Made by a program: the position numbers and the translations under genes
Notes under the pieces: generated by a model
Databases searched by the model: none
Seen by the model: the letters and a program-made list of their open reading frames with translations, nothing else
Told to the model about the DNA's origin: nothing
Origin: Minicystis rosea
GTDB lineage: Bacteria > Myxococcota_A > Polyangia > Polyangiales > Polyangiaceae
Length of the DNA: 64,000 nt
Assembly (NCBI GenBank): GCA_001931535.1
Contig: CP016211.1
Span: 6,679,573 to 6,743,572 of the forward strand
Direction of reading: 5' to 3'
Shown here: one piece after another, positions 1 through 8,595 of the stretch
How the letters are laid out: each line of letters begins with the position of its first letter
Numbering within the stretch: position 1 is the stretch's first letter

Positions 1-1
1 C

Positions 2-577
2 TCAGCACGAGAGGATTCGGCGCACCCGCCCGACCTCACCCGACTCGAGGCGCACCTTGATGCCGCGCGGGTGCTCGGGCGAGCTCGTGAGGATGTCACG
101 CACCACGCCTTCGGTCAGCGCGCCGGTCTCCTGATCGGCCTTCTGCACGATGGCGACGCGCAGGCCGCGGCGGATCTGCGACCTCCGCGTCCCTCCGGGC
201 TCGCCGGCGCGCGAGAGATCGGGCAGGACCTCGCGCCGGACGAGCTTCACCTCGCTCGCGCCCGCGTCGCGCAGCACGGCGGCGATGCGCTCGACGTCGT
301 CCGTCATCACCAGGAGATCGCGCCCCTCGATCAGCACCTCGTGGCCCAGCTCGTCTCGCCATCGCTTGCCGAGCGGAGCGCGGCGCTCGGGCGGCACGCC
401 GATGACGCGGGTGAGCACCGCGCCGGCGGCAGCGAGCTCCTCGCGCACGACGACGCGACCGAGCGGCGCTGCGGCCGCAGGGGCAGGCGTGGGCTTGGGC
501 GCCGTCGCGTCGACGGTCCGAACGGCGCCGCGGAGCGAGGAGAAGGGATTGTGCTTCAGTCCTTTGTCGAGAGACAC
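2..577 (-). CDS. YwbE-family protein with an N-terminal SUI1-like segment
   Basis: A 191-residue protein. The last ~60 residues carry the hallmark of the YwbE (DUF2196) family, including KADQETGALTEGVVRDILT and HPRGIKVRLESGEVGRVRRIL. Family members are small conserved proteins of unknown role. Residues ~41-115 have a spacing of VxVREE, a central Gly-rich turn and an ERxAxxLRxxGA helix that recalls the eIF1/SUI1 fold of translation-related proteins, although the usual basic residues are thinner here. Residues 20-40 are an Ala/Pro linker. The two-part layout is seen directly; the SUI1 assignment is inference. The gene is read towards the left edge and is complete. A role touching RNA or translation is possible but not shown. 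Confidence 0.8.
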   Translation of the reverse strand: MSLDKGLKHNPFSSLRGAVRTVDATAPKPTPAPAAAAPLGRVVVREELAAAGAVLTRVIGVPPERRAPLGKRWRDELGHEVLIEGRDLLVMTDDVERIAAVLRDAGASEVKLVRREVLPDLSRAGEPGGTRRSQIRRGLRVAIVQKADQETGALTEGVVRDILTSSPEHPRGIKVRLESGEVGRVRRILSC

Positions 578-673
578 CGCCCCCAGTCTGCCACGAAGAC
601 ACGGTCGAGCGCGCCGAGCCGTCCATCTTCGCGTGGCCGAAGCCTTTGCGTTCGCAGACCGTCCCTCCGCCTG

Positions 674-1329
674 TCAGGCGCGGGGGACGCCGAGCCGCGC
701 CAGGAGCGCCTCGAGCTCGGCCACCGCGAAGCGCGGCCCCTGGAACGCGACCTCCTTGCGGCGGCGAGCAGCGAGCTCACCGAGGTCACGCCCGAGGAGG
801 AACGCGGCGACGAGGCCGCGGTTGCGCTCGTGGGGCGAGCGTCCGTTTGCTGCGAGGCCGTGCGCGGGAACGGGATCGTGGTTGAAGGCTTCGTCGATCG
901 CCTCCATCCGCGCGTGTGCGCTCAGCCAGTCGAGGAGCTGAGCGATGTCGACCGTCATCGAGCGGGCGACGTCCGGCGCGTCGTCGGGACTGCCGAGCGG
1001 ATGCCAACCGATCCCGAGCTTCTCCGCAGGAGCGACGAGCGTGCTCTCCGGTGTCGGGTGTCGTGGCCACAGCTCGGAAAGGAGCGACTCCACCGCCTGG
1101 AAGCGAAGCCCCCGCCGACACGCGCTCGGACGAAGACCGTGCTGCCGGGGCGCCGCCCGACCTCGAGCCCGATGTGGTGCTCGAGGGCCCCCTCCGGCCG
1201 CACGAACAGGCGGCGCTGCCGGTCCCACGTGAAGCCCGGGAGCATCCCGCTCTCGCGAAGCGCCGTCGCGAGGCGCTCGCGGCACGAATCGATCGGCGCG
1301 GCCACACGCGGGCGTTGCCACGGGCCCAT
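674..1329 (-). pseudogene. Hypothetical protein interrupted by a single-base frameshift
   Basis: Two minus-strand reading frames join into one ~218-codon gene. Residues 1-~70 (VAAPIDSCRERLATALRESG, then FVRPEGALEHHIGLEVGRRP) lie in the frame starting at 1329, and the rest (FQAVESLLSELWPRHPTPES onward) lies in the frame that stops at 674. The junction falls on a run of five C (five G on the coding strand) at 1109-1113; a sixth base would give one continuous protein. Either the gene is broken or the base is a sequencing or assembly error. The family is not recognised: the protein is soluble with no clear motif and a Trp/Leu-rich centre. It diverges from the tail-anchored gene at 1353. Confidence 0.5.
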
Positions 1330-1352
1330 GACCGCGACAAACGAAAATCACC

Positions 1353-1901
1353 ATGGGCACCGACCGTCGCTCCGCGGCGTCGAGTTGCTGCTCCTCGTTT
1401 GCAGCGCTGGGGCCGCTTCGGCATGCGTCGCGCGTGTCCCAGCCCATCGTGCACAGCGAGCGTCACGGCGACTTCGGCCCCGTCTACACCCTGACCCCCG
1501 AGTCGCTCGTCATGGAGAGCAAGGCGCCGCTCGGCAGCTTGCGCAAAGCCATTCCGGTGGCCTCCATCGTCGGCTTCTACACCGTCGTCTACCAGTTTCA
1601 GGGCGCGCTGACCGGGCGCGACATGGGCAGGTCGGAGCAGTTCCTCCTCGCGTGGCGCGAGGGCGAGCGGATCAACCGCGAGACGTGGATCGTGAACGTC
1701 GCCGCCCCCTCGTTCCGCACACTGCTCGAGGCGCTCGCACGGCTTCGGCCGGACGCCAGCCTCCTCGGTCTGCCTTCGCAGGAAGCGCACCGCCGACTGG
1801 GGATGACGAGCATGGCGCGGACCGCGATGATCGTGGCCGGCGTCATCATCGTCGTCGTCCTGCTCGTCGTGATTGCCGTCATCGCGCTCGTCGTCGGTTG
1901 A
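1353..1901 (+). CDS. Tail-anchored membrane protein of unknown function
   Basis: A 182-residue protein. The first ~30 residues are Ser/Ala-rich and poorly conserved-looking; an in-frame GTG at 1449, just before VHSERHGDFGPVYTLTPESL, may be the true start. The body (residues ~33-145) is a mixed alpha/beta soluble domain with SLRKAIPVASIVGFYTVVYQ, reminiscent of small PH-like or YcxB-like folds but not diagnostic. Residues ~157-182 are one very hydrophobic helix of Val/Ile (MIVAGVIIVVVLLVVIAVIA) at the extreme C-terminus, so the protein is probably tail-anchored with the body in the cytoplasm. No function can be assigned. Confidence 0.65.
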   Translation: MGTDRRSAASSCCSSFAALGPLRHASRVSQPIVHSERHGDFGPVYTLTPESLVMESKAPLGSLRKAIPVASIVGFYTVVYQFQGALTGRDMGRSEQFLLAWREGERINRETWIVNVAAPSFRTLLEALARLRPDASLLGLPSQEAHRRLGMTSMARTAMIVAGVIIVVVLLVVIAVIALVVG

Positions 1902-2096
1902 GTGGAAGCAAGACCATGCCGTCGCTGCCAACACGGCTGCATCACGATGCGTGGCGAGGGTGAGAGGAAGGCGAGACGCGGACCGGCTCACCCCGCGGTC
2001 CTCTTCATTCTGCCTGCTTGTGAAACCGTTTGCAGCCTCTGAGGAGAGCCGGATCGCGGCGGTGCTGCTCTACCGCCGCAAGAGCGCTGGCGGCGG

Positions 2097-3020
2097 TCAG
2101 GCCATCCCGCGCTGCAGGCGGGCCCATGTCTCGAAGCTCATGGGAGCGAGGCCGTAGGAGCGGGCGATCTCGGGCCGCGCCAGCAATGGGGCGACGTTCA
2201 CGTATGCCAGGCCGTGCGCGACGCCCGGGTGCAGTCCGGCGGCGATGGCCTCCTCGACCGTGCCCGACTGCACTACGTACGCCTTGCCGTCGAGGCGCGA
2301 GAGGATCTCGGCAACCTGAGGAAGCGTGAGCAGGTCGCCGGCGAGCTGCAGCGTGACGCCGTTGAACTTGGCAGGATCGGTGAGCGCCGCGGCGGCCGCC
2401 TTGCCGACGTCCTGCGGAGCGATCAGCTCGACCAGGCGATCGGTCCTGAGCACCGTGACCATCCGGTACCCTTCGACGAAGCCGGCCGGATCCAGCATGA
2501 CGTGATCCATGAAGGTGGCCGGCAGGATGATGGTCCAGTGCTCGAAGCCTGCGTTGCGTACGAGCTCGCAGGTGGCGAGCTTGTTCTCCCAGTAGACCTC
2601 GTGCGACTTCCATCGGCCCTCGGCCCACCCCTCGACGTTGCGGTGATCGCCGACGCCGGACGTCGCCGTGTGCACGAACGTCCGGACGCCCTCGGCGAGC
2701 GCGGCCTCGACGAGGTTCTGCCCTTGCCGGCGCTCCTTGCTGTAGTCGACACCGGTCGCGGACATGATCGGTGCCTGCATGGAGAACACCGCCCGTGCTC
2801 CGGCGCAGGCGGCACGCAGCGATGCCGGATCGTCGAGATCCCCGACGACCAGCTCGGCACCGGCCGCCGCGAGGGCCTTGGCGTTCGGCGCATCGGGGTT
2901 GCGCACCATCGCGCGCACCACCGTGTTGCCGAAAGCCAGCAGCGCCCGGGCGGTGGCGCCCCCCTGTCGCCCCGTGGCGGCGGTGACGAGAACGGGATCG
3001 TTGTTGCGGTTCGCGGACAT
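2097..3020 (-). CDS. NmrA-family NAD(P)-binding protein
   Basis: A 307-residue atypical short-chain dehydrogenase of the NmrA/HSCARG type. The N-terminal dinucleotide motif is LVTAATGRQGGATARALLA (residues ~10-28), followed by VVGDLDDPASLRAACAGA and the FVHTATSG strand. The catalytic Tyr-Lys pair is not in the classical YxxxK form; YWENK at ~142-146 may stand in. Such proteins either sense the NAD(P)H ratio or reduce quinones or ketones. It is divergently transcribed from the AraC regulator at 3162 across a 141-bp intergenic region, so the regulator probably controls it. Length is typical for the family. Confidence 0.85.
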   Translation of the reverse strand: MSANRNNDPVLVTAATGRQGGATARALLAFGNTVVRAMVRNPDAPNAKALAAAGAELVVGDLDDPASLRAACAGARAVFSMQAPIMSATGVDYSKERRQGQNLVEAALAEGVRTFVHTATSGVGDHRNVEGWAEGRWKSHEVYWENKLATCELVRNAGFEHWTIILPATFMDHVMLDPAGFVEGYRMVTVLRTDRLVELIAPQDVGKAAAAALTDPAKFNGVTLQLAGDLLTLPQVAEILSRLDGKAYVVQSGTVEEAIAAGLHPGVAHGLAYVNVAPLLARPEIARSYGLAPMSFETWARLQRGMA

Positions 3021-3161
3021 GGGTACCTCCGATTGGATGTCGTCGGAAGCCGTCGCGACGGTGGGCCTTCACGATGAGCTTCCTCCTTGGTGCCGCTTCT
3101 TCTACGTCCGCCGCGTGGACGAACAACAAACCGCCGTCTTGATCTCCTGACAGATCGTCCA

Positions 3162-4112
3162 ATGCTTCGGCGCGTGACCGCTTTCGACGAAGTCATCGGT
3201 GGCATGCGCGTGGAGAGCTCGCACTACGCGCAGTTTCGATTGCACGCGCCGTGGGGCGTGCGCTTCACGACAGGCACGCAGGCGCGCCTCATCGTGGTGG
3301 CGCAAGGCCAGTGTTGGCTGCGCTCGGCCGCGAGCAAGGAACCGTTGCTGGTGAAGAGCGGCGGTTGCCTCGTCATCAAGCCGGGCGTCGCGTTCGATCT
3401 GAGCGATGTCCAACGTCGAGCGGTCGTCCACTGCGAGTCGATGGGGCCCGCGTACAACGGGAGCGTCGTGGAGAACGTCGGCGAAGGCGAGCTGACCGTG
3501 CTCGTCATCGGGCGCTTCTCGTTCGACCCCGTCGCCGCCGAGCCGCTCGTGGCGCCCATGCCCCCGATCGTTCACGTGCCGCTCGAGAAGTCACATGCCG
3601 AGCTGCTGCAGGCGACGCTCGTGCTCATGGGCAAGGAAACGGCGCAAGGGGGACTGGGCTCTCGGCTCATCGTCGATCGCCTGACCGACGCGCTGTTCGT
3701 CCAAACGATCCGCGCGGTCTACTCCAGCGGAGGGTGCGCATTCGCGCCTGGGTGGGTCACCGGGCTCACCGACCGGCGGGTCGCGAAGGCCCTCCACGCC
3801 GTGCATGCCGACCTCGTACGCCCGTGGACGGTGGCCGACATGGCGCGGGAAGCCGGCGTTTCACGAGCGAGCTTCGCCGCCGCCTTCACGGCCGCCGTCG
3901 GCGAGCCACCTCTCGAGTACGTGACGCGCTGGCGGATCTACCGCGCGAAGGTGCTGCTCGCGTCCACGGACGAGAGCCTCGCGGAGATCGCGAGCCGCGT
4001 GGGCTACAACTCCGACACCGCGCTCAGCCGGGCGTTCACGCGCACGGTCGGCATGCCACCCGGCGAGTTCCGCAGGACCGCCGCCACCCGCACGCAAGCA
4101 ACCGAGCCCTGA
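3162..4112 (+). CDS. AraC-family transcriptional regulator
   Basis: A 316-residue protein from the ATG at 3162 (MLRRVTAFDEVIGG). An in-frame upstream extension to 3087 is rejected because it is Arg/Pro-rich and runs into the promoter. Residues ~10-170 form a cupin-like effector domain (SGGCLVIKPGVAFDL). The C-terminal ~95 residues carry two helix-turn-helix units, the first in WTVADMAREAGVSRASFAAA and the second in SLAEIASRVGYNSDTALSRA, with the family signature ending in FTRTVGMPPGEFRR. The preceding GEPPLEYVTRWRIYRAKVLL is typical of regulators linked to cupin_6 domains. It probably regulates the divergent NmrA-like gene and itself. Confidence 0.9.
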   Translation: MLRRVTAFDEVIGGMRVESSHYAQFRLHAPWGVRFTTGTQARLIVVAQGQCWLRSAASKEPLLVKSGGCLVIKPGVAFDLSDVQRRAVVHCESMGPAYNGSVVENVGEGELTVLVIGRFSFDPVAAEPLVAPMPPIVHVPLEKSHAELLQATLVLMGKETAQGGLGSRLIVDRLTDALFVQTIRAVYSSGGCAFAPGWVTGLTDRRVAKALHAVHADLVRPWTVADMAREAGVSRASFAAAFTAAVGEPPLEYVTRWRIYRAKVLLASTDESLAEIASRVGYNSDTALSRAFTRTVGMPPGEFRRTAATRTQATEP

Positions 4113-4299
4113 GAAGGCACGTGACGACGCGACGCGGAATCGGCGCGACCGTGCGCTCGAGCGCGGAGCTCCGCGTCGCTCGCTCGTCCGCGTGCACGCG
4201 CTCCTCTGGAGATTGAGTGAATCGATCGCACATGTCCGCCCGACGTCGCGAGCGGCCCGATCGCCGTGACAGGCGGCGATCTACCCGGCGATCCGCGCG

Positions 4300-4923
4300 T
4301 CAGCCCGCGTAGGCCACGGCCATGGCGGGGCGCTGCGTGGCACGCGCGGTCCACGCCGACGTGCGCGGGAAGCCTTCCTTGCCGAGGCCCGCCATGCGCG
4401 CGAAGAAGGCCACGGAGCTGGCGGTGGCCACGTCGACGAGGGTGAACGCGTCGCCGAGGATCCACTCACGGCCCTCGAGCCGGGCCTCGAGGATCGAGAG
4501 ACAGCGCTCCAGGCCCTCTCTCGCCTGCTTGGCCTGCACTTCGTTGCGCGCCTCGGCGGGGACGCGTTCGGACGTGTTGGCCATCAGCGCGATGCCTGCG
4601 GCGCCGACGGTGACGGTGCCCCACACGGCCCACGTGAGCGCCTCGGCGCTCTGCGCGGAGCCGGGCGCGGGCCAGAGGCCCTTCGCGACGCCGTACTTCT
4701 CCCCGAGGTGGATGATGATCGCGAGGGACTCGAACATGGGCGTGCCATCGTCGACGAGCGCAGCGACCTTGCCGTTGGGGTTGATCTTCAGGAACTCGGG
4801 GCTCTTCTGCTCGCCCTTCGCGAGGTCCAGTCGGACCTTCTCGTACGGGACGCCGAGCTCCTCGAGCGCCCAGTGCACGCGCGTCGCGCTGGTGGCCGGT
4901 GCGTAATAGAACGTGATGGACAT
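4300..4923 (-). CDS. Glutathione S-transferase
   Basis: A 207-residue protein with the two-domain GST plan. The thioredoxin-like N-terminal half (residues 1-80) contains SITFYYAPATSATRVHWALEE, where the early Ser/Thr cluster supplies the thiol-activating residue, then the cis-Pro region INPNGKVAALVDDG and the glutathione-contacting ES in FESLAIIIHLGEKYG. The helical C-terminal half ends in GDAFTLVDVATASSVAFFAR, where the conserved Asp N-caps a core helix. Enzymes of this type conjugate glutathione to electrophiles in the cytoplasm. It stands alone between the AraC gene and a gene-poor stretch; regulation is not evident. Confidence 0.9.
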   Translation of the reverse strand: MSITFYYAPATSATRVHWALEELGVPYEKVRLDLAKGEQKSPEFLKINPNGKVAALVDDGTPMFESLAIIIHLGEKYGVAKGLWPAPGSAQSAEALTWAVWGTVTVGAAGIALMANTSERVPAEARNEVQAKQAREGLERCLSILEARLEGREWILGDAFTLVDVATASSVAFFARMAGLGKEGFPRTSAWTARATQRPAMAVAYAG

Positions 4924-5386
4924 GGCTTCTCCTCTCGGAACTCCGAGGGCCGTGTTGGTACCACGCCCAGCGCTGAACGGGCGCCCGGTCTCGAGGGCGA
5001 CCCACGTGCCCGACTCACACCAGCTTCACCTCCACGCCGGCGCGCGCCAGGGCGCCGAGCGGGCGTGCCGCCGCGGTCTCGCAGCTCCCCGTCGAGCCTA
5101 CGAAGAGCACAGCGCCTGCAGATCCTCACCGTCAGCCTGGCCCTCCGCGCGAGCGCCCTCGTTGCGACCATCTCGCTCGCGCTCTCCAGCCCAGGCTGCA
5201 CGCGCACGGGCTCGCCGTCGAGGCTGGCTCCTCATGCGAACGAGCCAAAGCCGAAGCGGTCGTCAGCCCGTGCCCGGCGCGACGCGAAGCACGTTTGCGA
5301 CGTAGGAGCTTGGCCCGCGCACGTCACAAGCAGGCGATATTTCCGGTCAGGCGACCATCCGGGAACGGCGTACGCCTCTCCGACGA
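4924..5386 (+). other. Intergenic stretch without a supported gene
   Basis: About 460 bases between the GST start and the small membrane protein. Open frames here are short and have no family features. One minus-strand segment near 5025-5110 reads FVGSTGSCETAAARPLGAL and ends in VEVKLV and a stop, which could be the tail of a lost gene, but a stop lies immediately upstream and no homology is recognised. The promoter of the GST gene should lie at the left end of this stretch. Confidence 0.5.
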
Positions 5387-5893
5387 ATGACGATGACGAC
5401 CCCGAAGCTCCGGAAAACGCCGCGACCAGCGCCGGCCTCGAACAAGCGCCGCAGCCTTCATCGGCGCGCCCTGCTGCTCGCGCTCCTGGCGATGACGCTC
5501 CCCATGTCCTGGACCGAGCACAGCTCGTGTCAGGGGGACACGACGGTTCTCACGGGGATCGAGGTGATGCGCAAGCCTCCGTTCTCGCCGCTCGCGTTCG
5601 GGCTGATCTTCGTCGGTCCGGTGCTCTTCGCGCTCGTGCAGCTGGCCATCCGTCGCGCCCTTCTCGGGCTCGCGCTGGAGCTCCTGTCAATCGTGCTCGC
5701 GGGGCTCGGCGCGCTCCATTGCTTGGTCTACGCCTTGATTGGAAACATGATGTCTCGACACCATTACGTGGCGCCCTGGATCGCCCTCGGCGCGCCCCTC
5801 CTGATGGGCGTCGACGCGATTCAGGGGAGCCTCGACAGGATCACCGAATGGCTCGAAGAGAAGAGCGAGCCACGAGGGGATCCGCCGGCGTGA
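5387..5893 (+). CDS. Small multi-pass membrane protein, unknown
   Basis: A 168-residue protein. After a basic N-terminus (KLRKTPRPAPASNKRRSLHR) a hydrophobic segment follows (ALLLALLAMTLPMSW, residues ~28-42), which could be a signal anchor. Then come three or four membrane helices: LAFGLIFVGPVLFALVQLAI, LLGLALELLSIVLAGLGALHCL and APWIALGAPLLMGVDAI. A charged tail ends the protein. It resembles many lineage-specific membrane proteins and no family is recognised. It converges with the DUF2169 gene on the opposite strand. Confidence 0.6.
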   Translation: MTMTTPKLRKTPRPAPASNKRRSLHRRALLLALLAMTLPMSWTEHSSCQGDTTVLTGIEVMRKPPFSPLAFGLIFVGPVLFALVQLAIRRALLGLALELLSIVLAGLGALHCLVYALIGNMMSRHHYVAPWIALGAPLLMGVDAIQGSLDRITEWLEEKSEPRGDPPA

Positions 5894-5987
5894 AGCGAGC
5901 ACCATCTCGAAGGACTGTCGATGGGCTTCGGGGTGGATGAGACGCGCTCCGAGCCCGTCCCTGCCGGTCCCCCCGCTCCCGCCCGCT

Positions 5988-8387
5988 TCAACCCGCCTTG
6001 AGCCGGCTCGACGCGCGCGGCGCTGCCTTGGGGGGCGTGGCGACGCGCGCCAGCGCCAGCGTGCGCAGCGCGTACGGGTGCGACTCGTACTGATCCTGCT
6101 GGAGGTGCGCCTCGGCCATGATGCGGACGGGGAAGCGCGCGTAGAGGGGCAGGTGCCCGCCGAGATCCTCGGGCAGGTAGGTCGGCACCTGCGCCGTGCC
6201 CCCGCGCTGCGAGAGCGACGCCACGAGCCACGTCTGGCCGAAGACCTTGCGCTTCTGGTAGGCGCGCTTCTCGACGAGGGTGCGCTCGACCTGCTGGTCG
6301 AGCCAGCCCTGCGGGAGCTGCCACGCGCCCTGCGCGAAGGCCTCGGAGAGCCGCTTCTGGAGCGCCTCCGCGGCGCGGTGCGACCCCTGGACCCACGGCG
6401 ACTTCAAGCTCTCCACGACGCTGTCGAAGGCGTCCTTGAGGCGCTTGTCGGGGCCCGAGGTGAAGGGCGCGACCGCGGCCAGCGCGGCCTGGAGCGCCTC
6501 CACCTCGTCGAAGCGCATCTCCAGATCGCCCGCGAACAACACCAGCGGCGGCGTCAGCGCGCCCTCCGGCGAGGTCGCGCCTTCGAGCGCGGCGTCGAGG
6601 TCGTCGAGCATCATCCGATCGGCCTCGGTCAGCACGCCGAGCACGTCGCGCCGGGCCGCCACCTCGGGGGGATCCTCGGGCGTGTCGTCGTCGGGATCCT
6701 CGAGGTCCGGCGGGGGACGGAGGCGCGCGATCAGCTCCTGCCAGGGCTGGTGCATGCGCGCGCGGTCGGGCGTCTTCGGATCGAAACCCAAGAGATCGAT
6801 GATCTCGCCGGGCGCAGCCCGCGCCGCGGCGCGCGGCGGTGACGCGGGCGCGGGCTCGGCCAGCGGCGGCGCCGTGACCGGCGCGACCAGCGGCGACGGC
6901 ATCACCGCCGAGATGAGCGACGGTGCGGACGCGAGCGGCGCCACCATCGGCGGGGCCATCATCGGGGGCGCGGGCGGCGCGAGCGGCGGGGCTACCATCG
7001 GCGGCGCGGGCGGCGCGAGCGGCGGGGCCACCATCGGCGGCGCAGGCGGCGCGGGCGGCGTCGCTGGCAGCGAGGACGGCGGCATCGACGGTGGCATCGT
7101 CGCGCCGGGCGGCGCCCAGCGCTTGACGGCGATGGCCCGCGTCTCCGTCGGGCCCGGCTCGGGCCGCGGCACGGGGCGGTTCGCTTCGAGCCAGGGCGGC
7201 GCGCTCGGCGCGACGGACCGCGGGCCCGCGGCGCTCTGCGAAGCCACGAAGGGCAGCACCCCTCCGTCGAGAATCTCCTGCACCTGGATCCCCGACGACG
7301 TGTGCTCCGCATCATCGAACGTGCGGTCGAGCGTGGTGGTGGGATCCACCAGCGCGATGGTCTTGGGGCCACGCTTGCTCGGCGCGCCCGCGGGGGCGCC
7401 GCGCGCGCACTTGCGCTGGATCTCGTCCCAGCCGAGCGGCATGCCGGCGTGCTCCCAGAGCACGGAGATGTGGCCCTCGTCGCGCGCGGTGGCGAGGCCG
7501 ATCTGGGCGCGCCACGTCAGCGTGGCCACGGCGCGATCGGTGTCGATCCACAGCGTGTCGCAGAGCAGGTTCAGCTCCTCCAGCCCGGCGCCGCGATCGA
7601 GGAAGGCGCGGGGACGCGCGGCCGGCAGCGTGGCGTGGAGGACCGGGTGCTTGGGCGAGAGGTTCTCGAGCACGAGGCGCTCACCGGGCTCGAAGAAGTC
7701 GCGCTGCTGATCGGGCGGCGCGACGTTGAAGAACGCGGGATCGAGCGCGTCGGGGATCGGCACGTCCACGAAGGCGCGCGGCGCGTAGCCCGAGGGGAGG
7801 TGGCCGAGCTTGCTGTGCCGCGCGGGCCACTGCGAGGCGATGGGCCCGAAGCCGATCGGCGGGATGGCCTCGGGCCGCCGGCCGTGCATGGCGCCCGGCG
7901 GCATCAGGTTGGGGAGCGCGCCGCCCGCGTGCGGATCGAAACGCACGCCCGCGGGGTTCTCGGCGCCGTAGGCGGCCCGCTCGTAGAGGAGCCACATGCT
8001 CGTGAAGGGCGCGCCCTCGCGCTCGCCGCCCGGCGACCACGATCGATCGGCGCAGCACTCGACGGTCTTGTCGATGGCGCCGATCGAGAGCCGGGCGTGC
8101 AGCGTCCGCACCGGCGCCTGCTGCGGAGAGAAGGCCTTGCCGACCAGCACCACGTCCGCGCGAACCTTGAAGGGGGCGAGATCGCTGGGCGCGTACACGC
8201 TCCGGTTCCGATCGTCGTCCCAGAAGTTCTCGTCCTCGTTCGGGTCGTCCTGCTCCTCGGTGAGTCGCAGCTCTCCGGGCATGAGCGCGAAGGTGGCCTT
8301 GCAGATCACCGTGAGCGCGTAGCCGCCGTTGCGGGTACGCCAGGGCAGAGAGGTGGTGCGGAGAGGGCAGAGGGACGAGAGCTGCAT
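5988..8387 (-). CDS. DUF2169 type VI secretion-associated protein with a proline-rich linker
   Basis: A 799-residue protein. The N-terminal ~310 residues match the DUF2169 family: the WRTRNGGYALTVICKATFAL opening, DLAPFKVRADVVLVGKAFSP, the VRTLHARLSIGAIDKTV strand, then GFGPIASQWPAR. DUF2169 proteins accompany PAAR/VgrG cargo and are thought to help load effectors onto the type VI spike. Residues ~415-520 are Pro/Ala/Met repeats (APPAPPMVAPPLAPPAPPM), coded by imperfect ~39-bp units at about 6950-7070. The C-terminal ~280 residues are an unfamiliar helical domain with LTEADRMMLDDLDAALEGA. It lies divergent from the GH19 and PAAR genes, which supports a shared job. Confidence 0.85.
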   Translation of the reverse strand: MQLSSLCPLRTTSLPWRTRNGGYALTVICKATFALMPGELRLTEEQDDPNEDENFWDDDRNRSVYAPSDLAPFKVRADVVLVGKAFSPQQAPVRTLHARLSIGAIDKTVECCADRSWSPGGEREGAPFTSMWLLYERAAYGAENPAGVRFDPHAGGALPNLMPPGAMHGRRPEAIPPIGFGPIASQWPARHSKLGHLPSGYAPRAFVDVPIPDALDPAFFNVAPPDQQRDFFEPGERLVLENLSPKHPVLHATLPAARPRAFLDRGAGLEELNLLCDTLWIDTDRAVATLTWRAQIGLATARDEGHISVLWEHAGMPLGWDEIQRKCARGAPAGAPSKRGPKTIALVDPTTTLDRTFDDAEHTSSGIQVQEILDGGVLPFVASQSAAGPRSVAPSAPPWLEANRPVPRPEPGPTETRAIAVKRWAPPGATMPPSMPPSSLPATPPAPPAPPMVAPPLAPPAPPMVAPPLAPPAPPMMAPPMVAPLASAPSLISAVMPSPLVAPVTAPPLAEPAPASPPRAAARAAPGEIIDLLGFDPKTPDRARMHQPWQELIARLRPPPDLEDPDDDTPEDPPEVAARRDVLGVLTEADRMMLDDLDAALEGATSPEGALTPPLVLFAGDLEMRFDEVEALQAALAAVAPFTSGPDKRLKDAFDSVVESLKSPWVQGSHRAAEALQKRLSEAFAQGAWQLPQGWLDQQVERTLVEKRAYQKRKVFGQTWLVASLSQRGGTAQVPTYLPEDLGGHLPLYARFPVRIMAEAHLQQDQYESHPYALRTLALARVATPPKAAPRASSRLKAG

Positions 8388-8595
8388 CGAAGGGGGCGTA
8401 CACTACGCGACTCGCGGCGCACGCGCATGCTCGCGCGTAGCGTCAATCGTGCGCCGACCCGCGTCAAAGTGAGGGAGAGCATGCAGCGGAGCCAAAGGCG
8501 CGTGTATGCTGCCGTCCGTTCACGCGGCGCGCGCTCGTCACTCCGCGGCGTCCGTCACGCCGCACCAGCGCCTGCGAGCAACAGAGGGATCGATC

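Noticed and set aside
5025-5110. Short minus-strand coding-like tail
   Set aside because: Only ~35 residues, stop immediately upstream, no recognised family.
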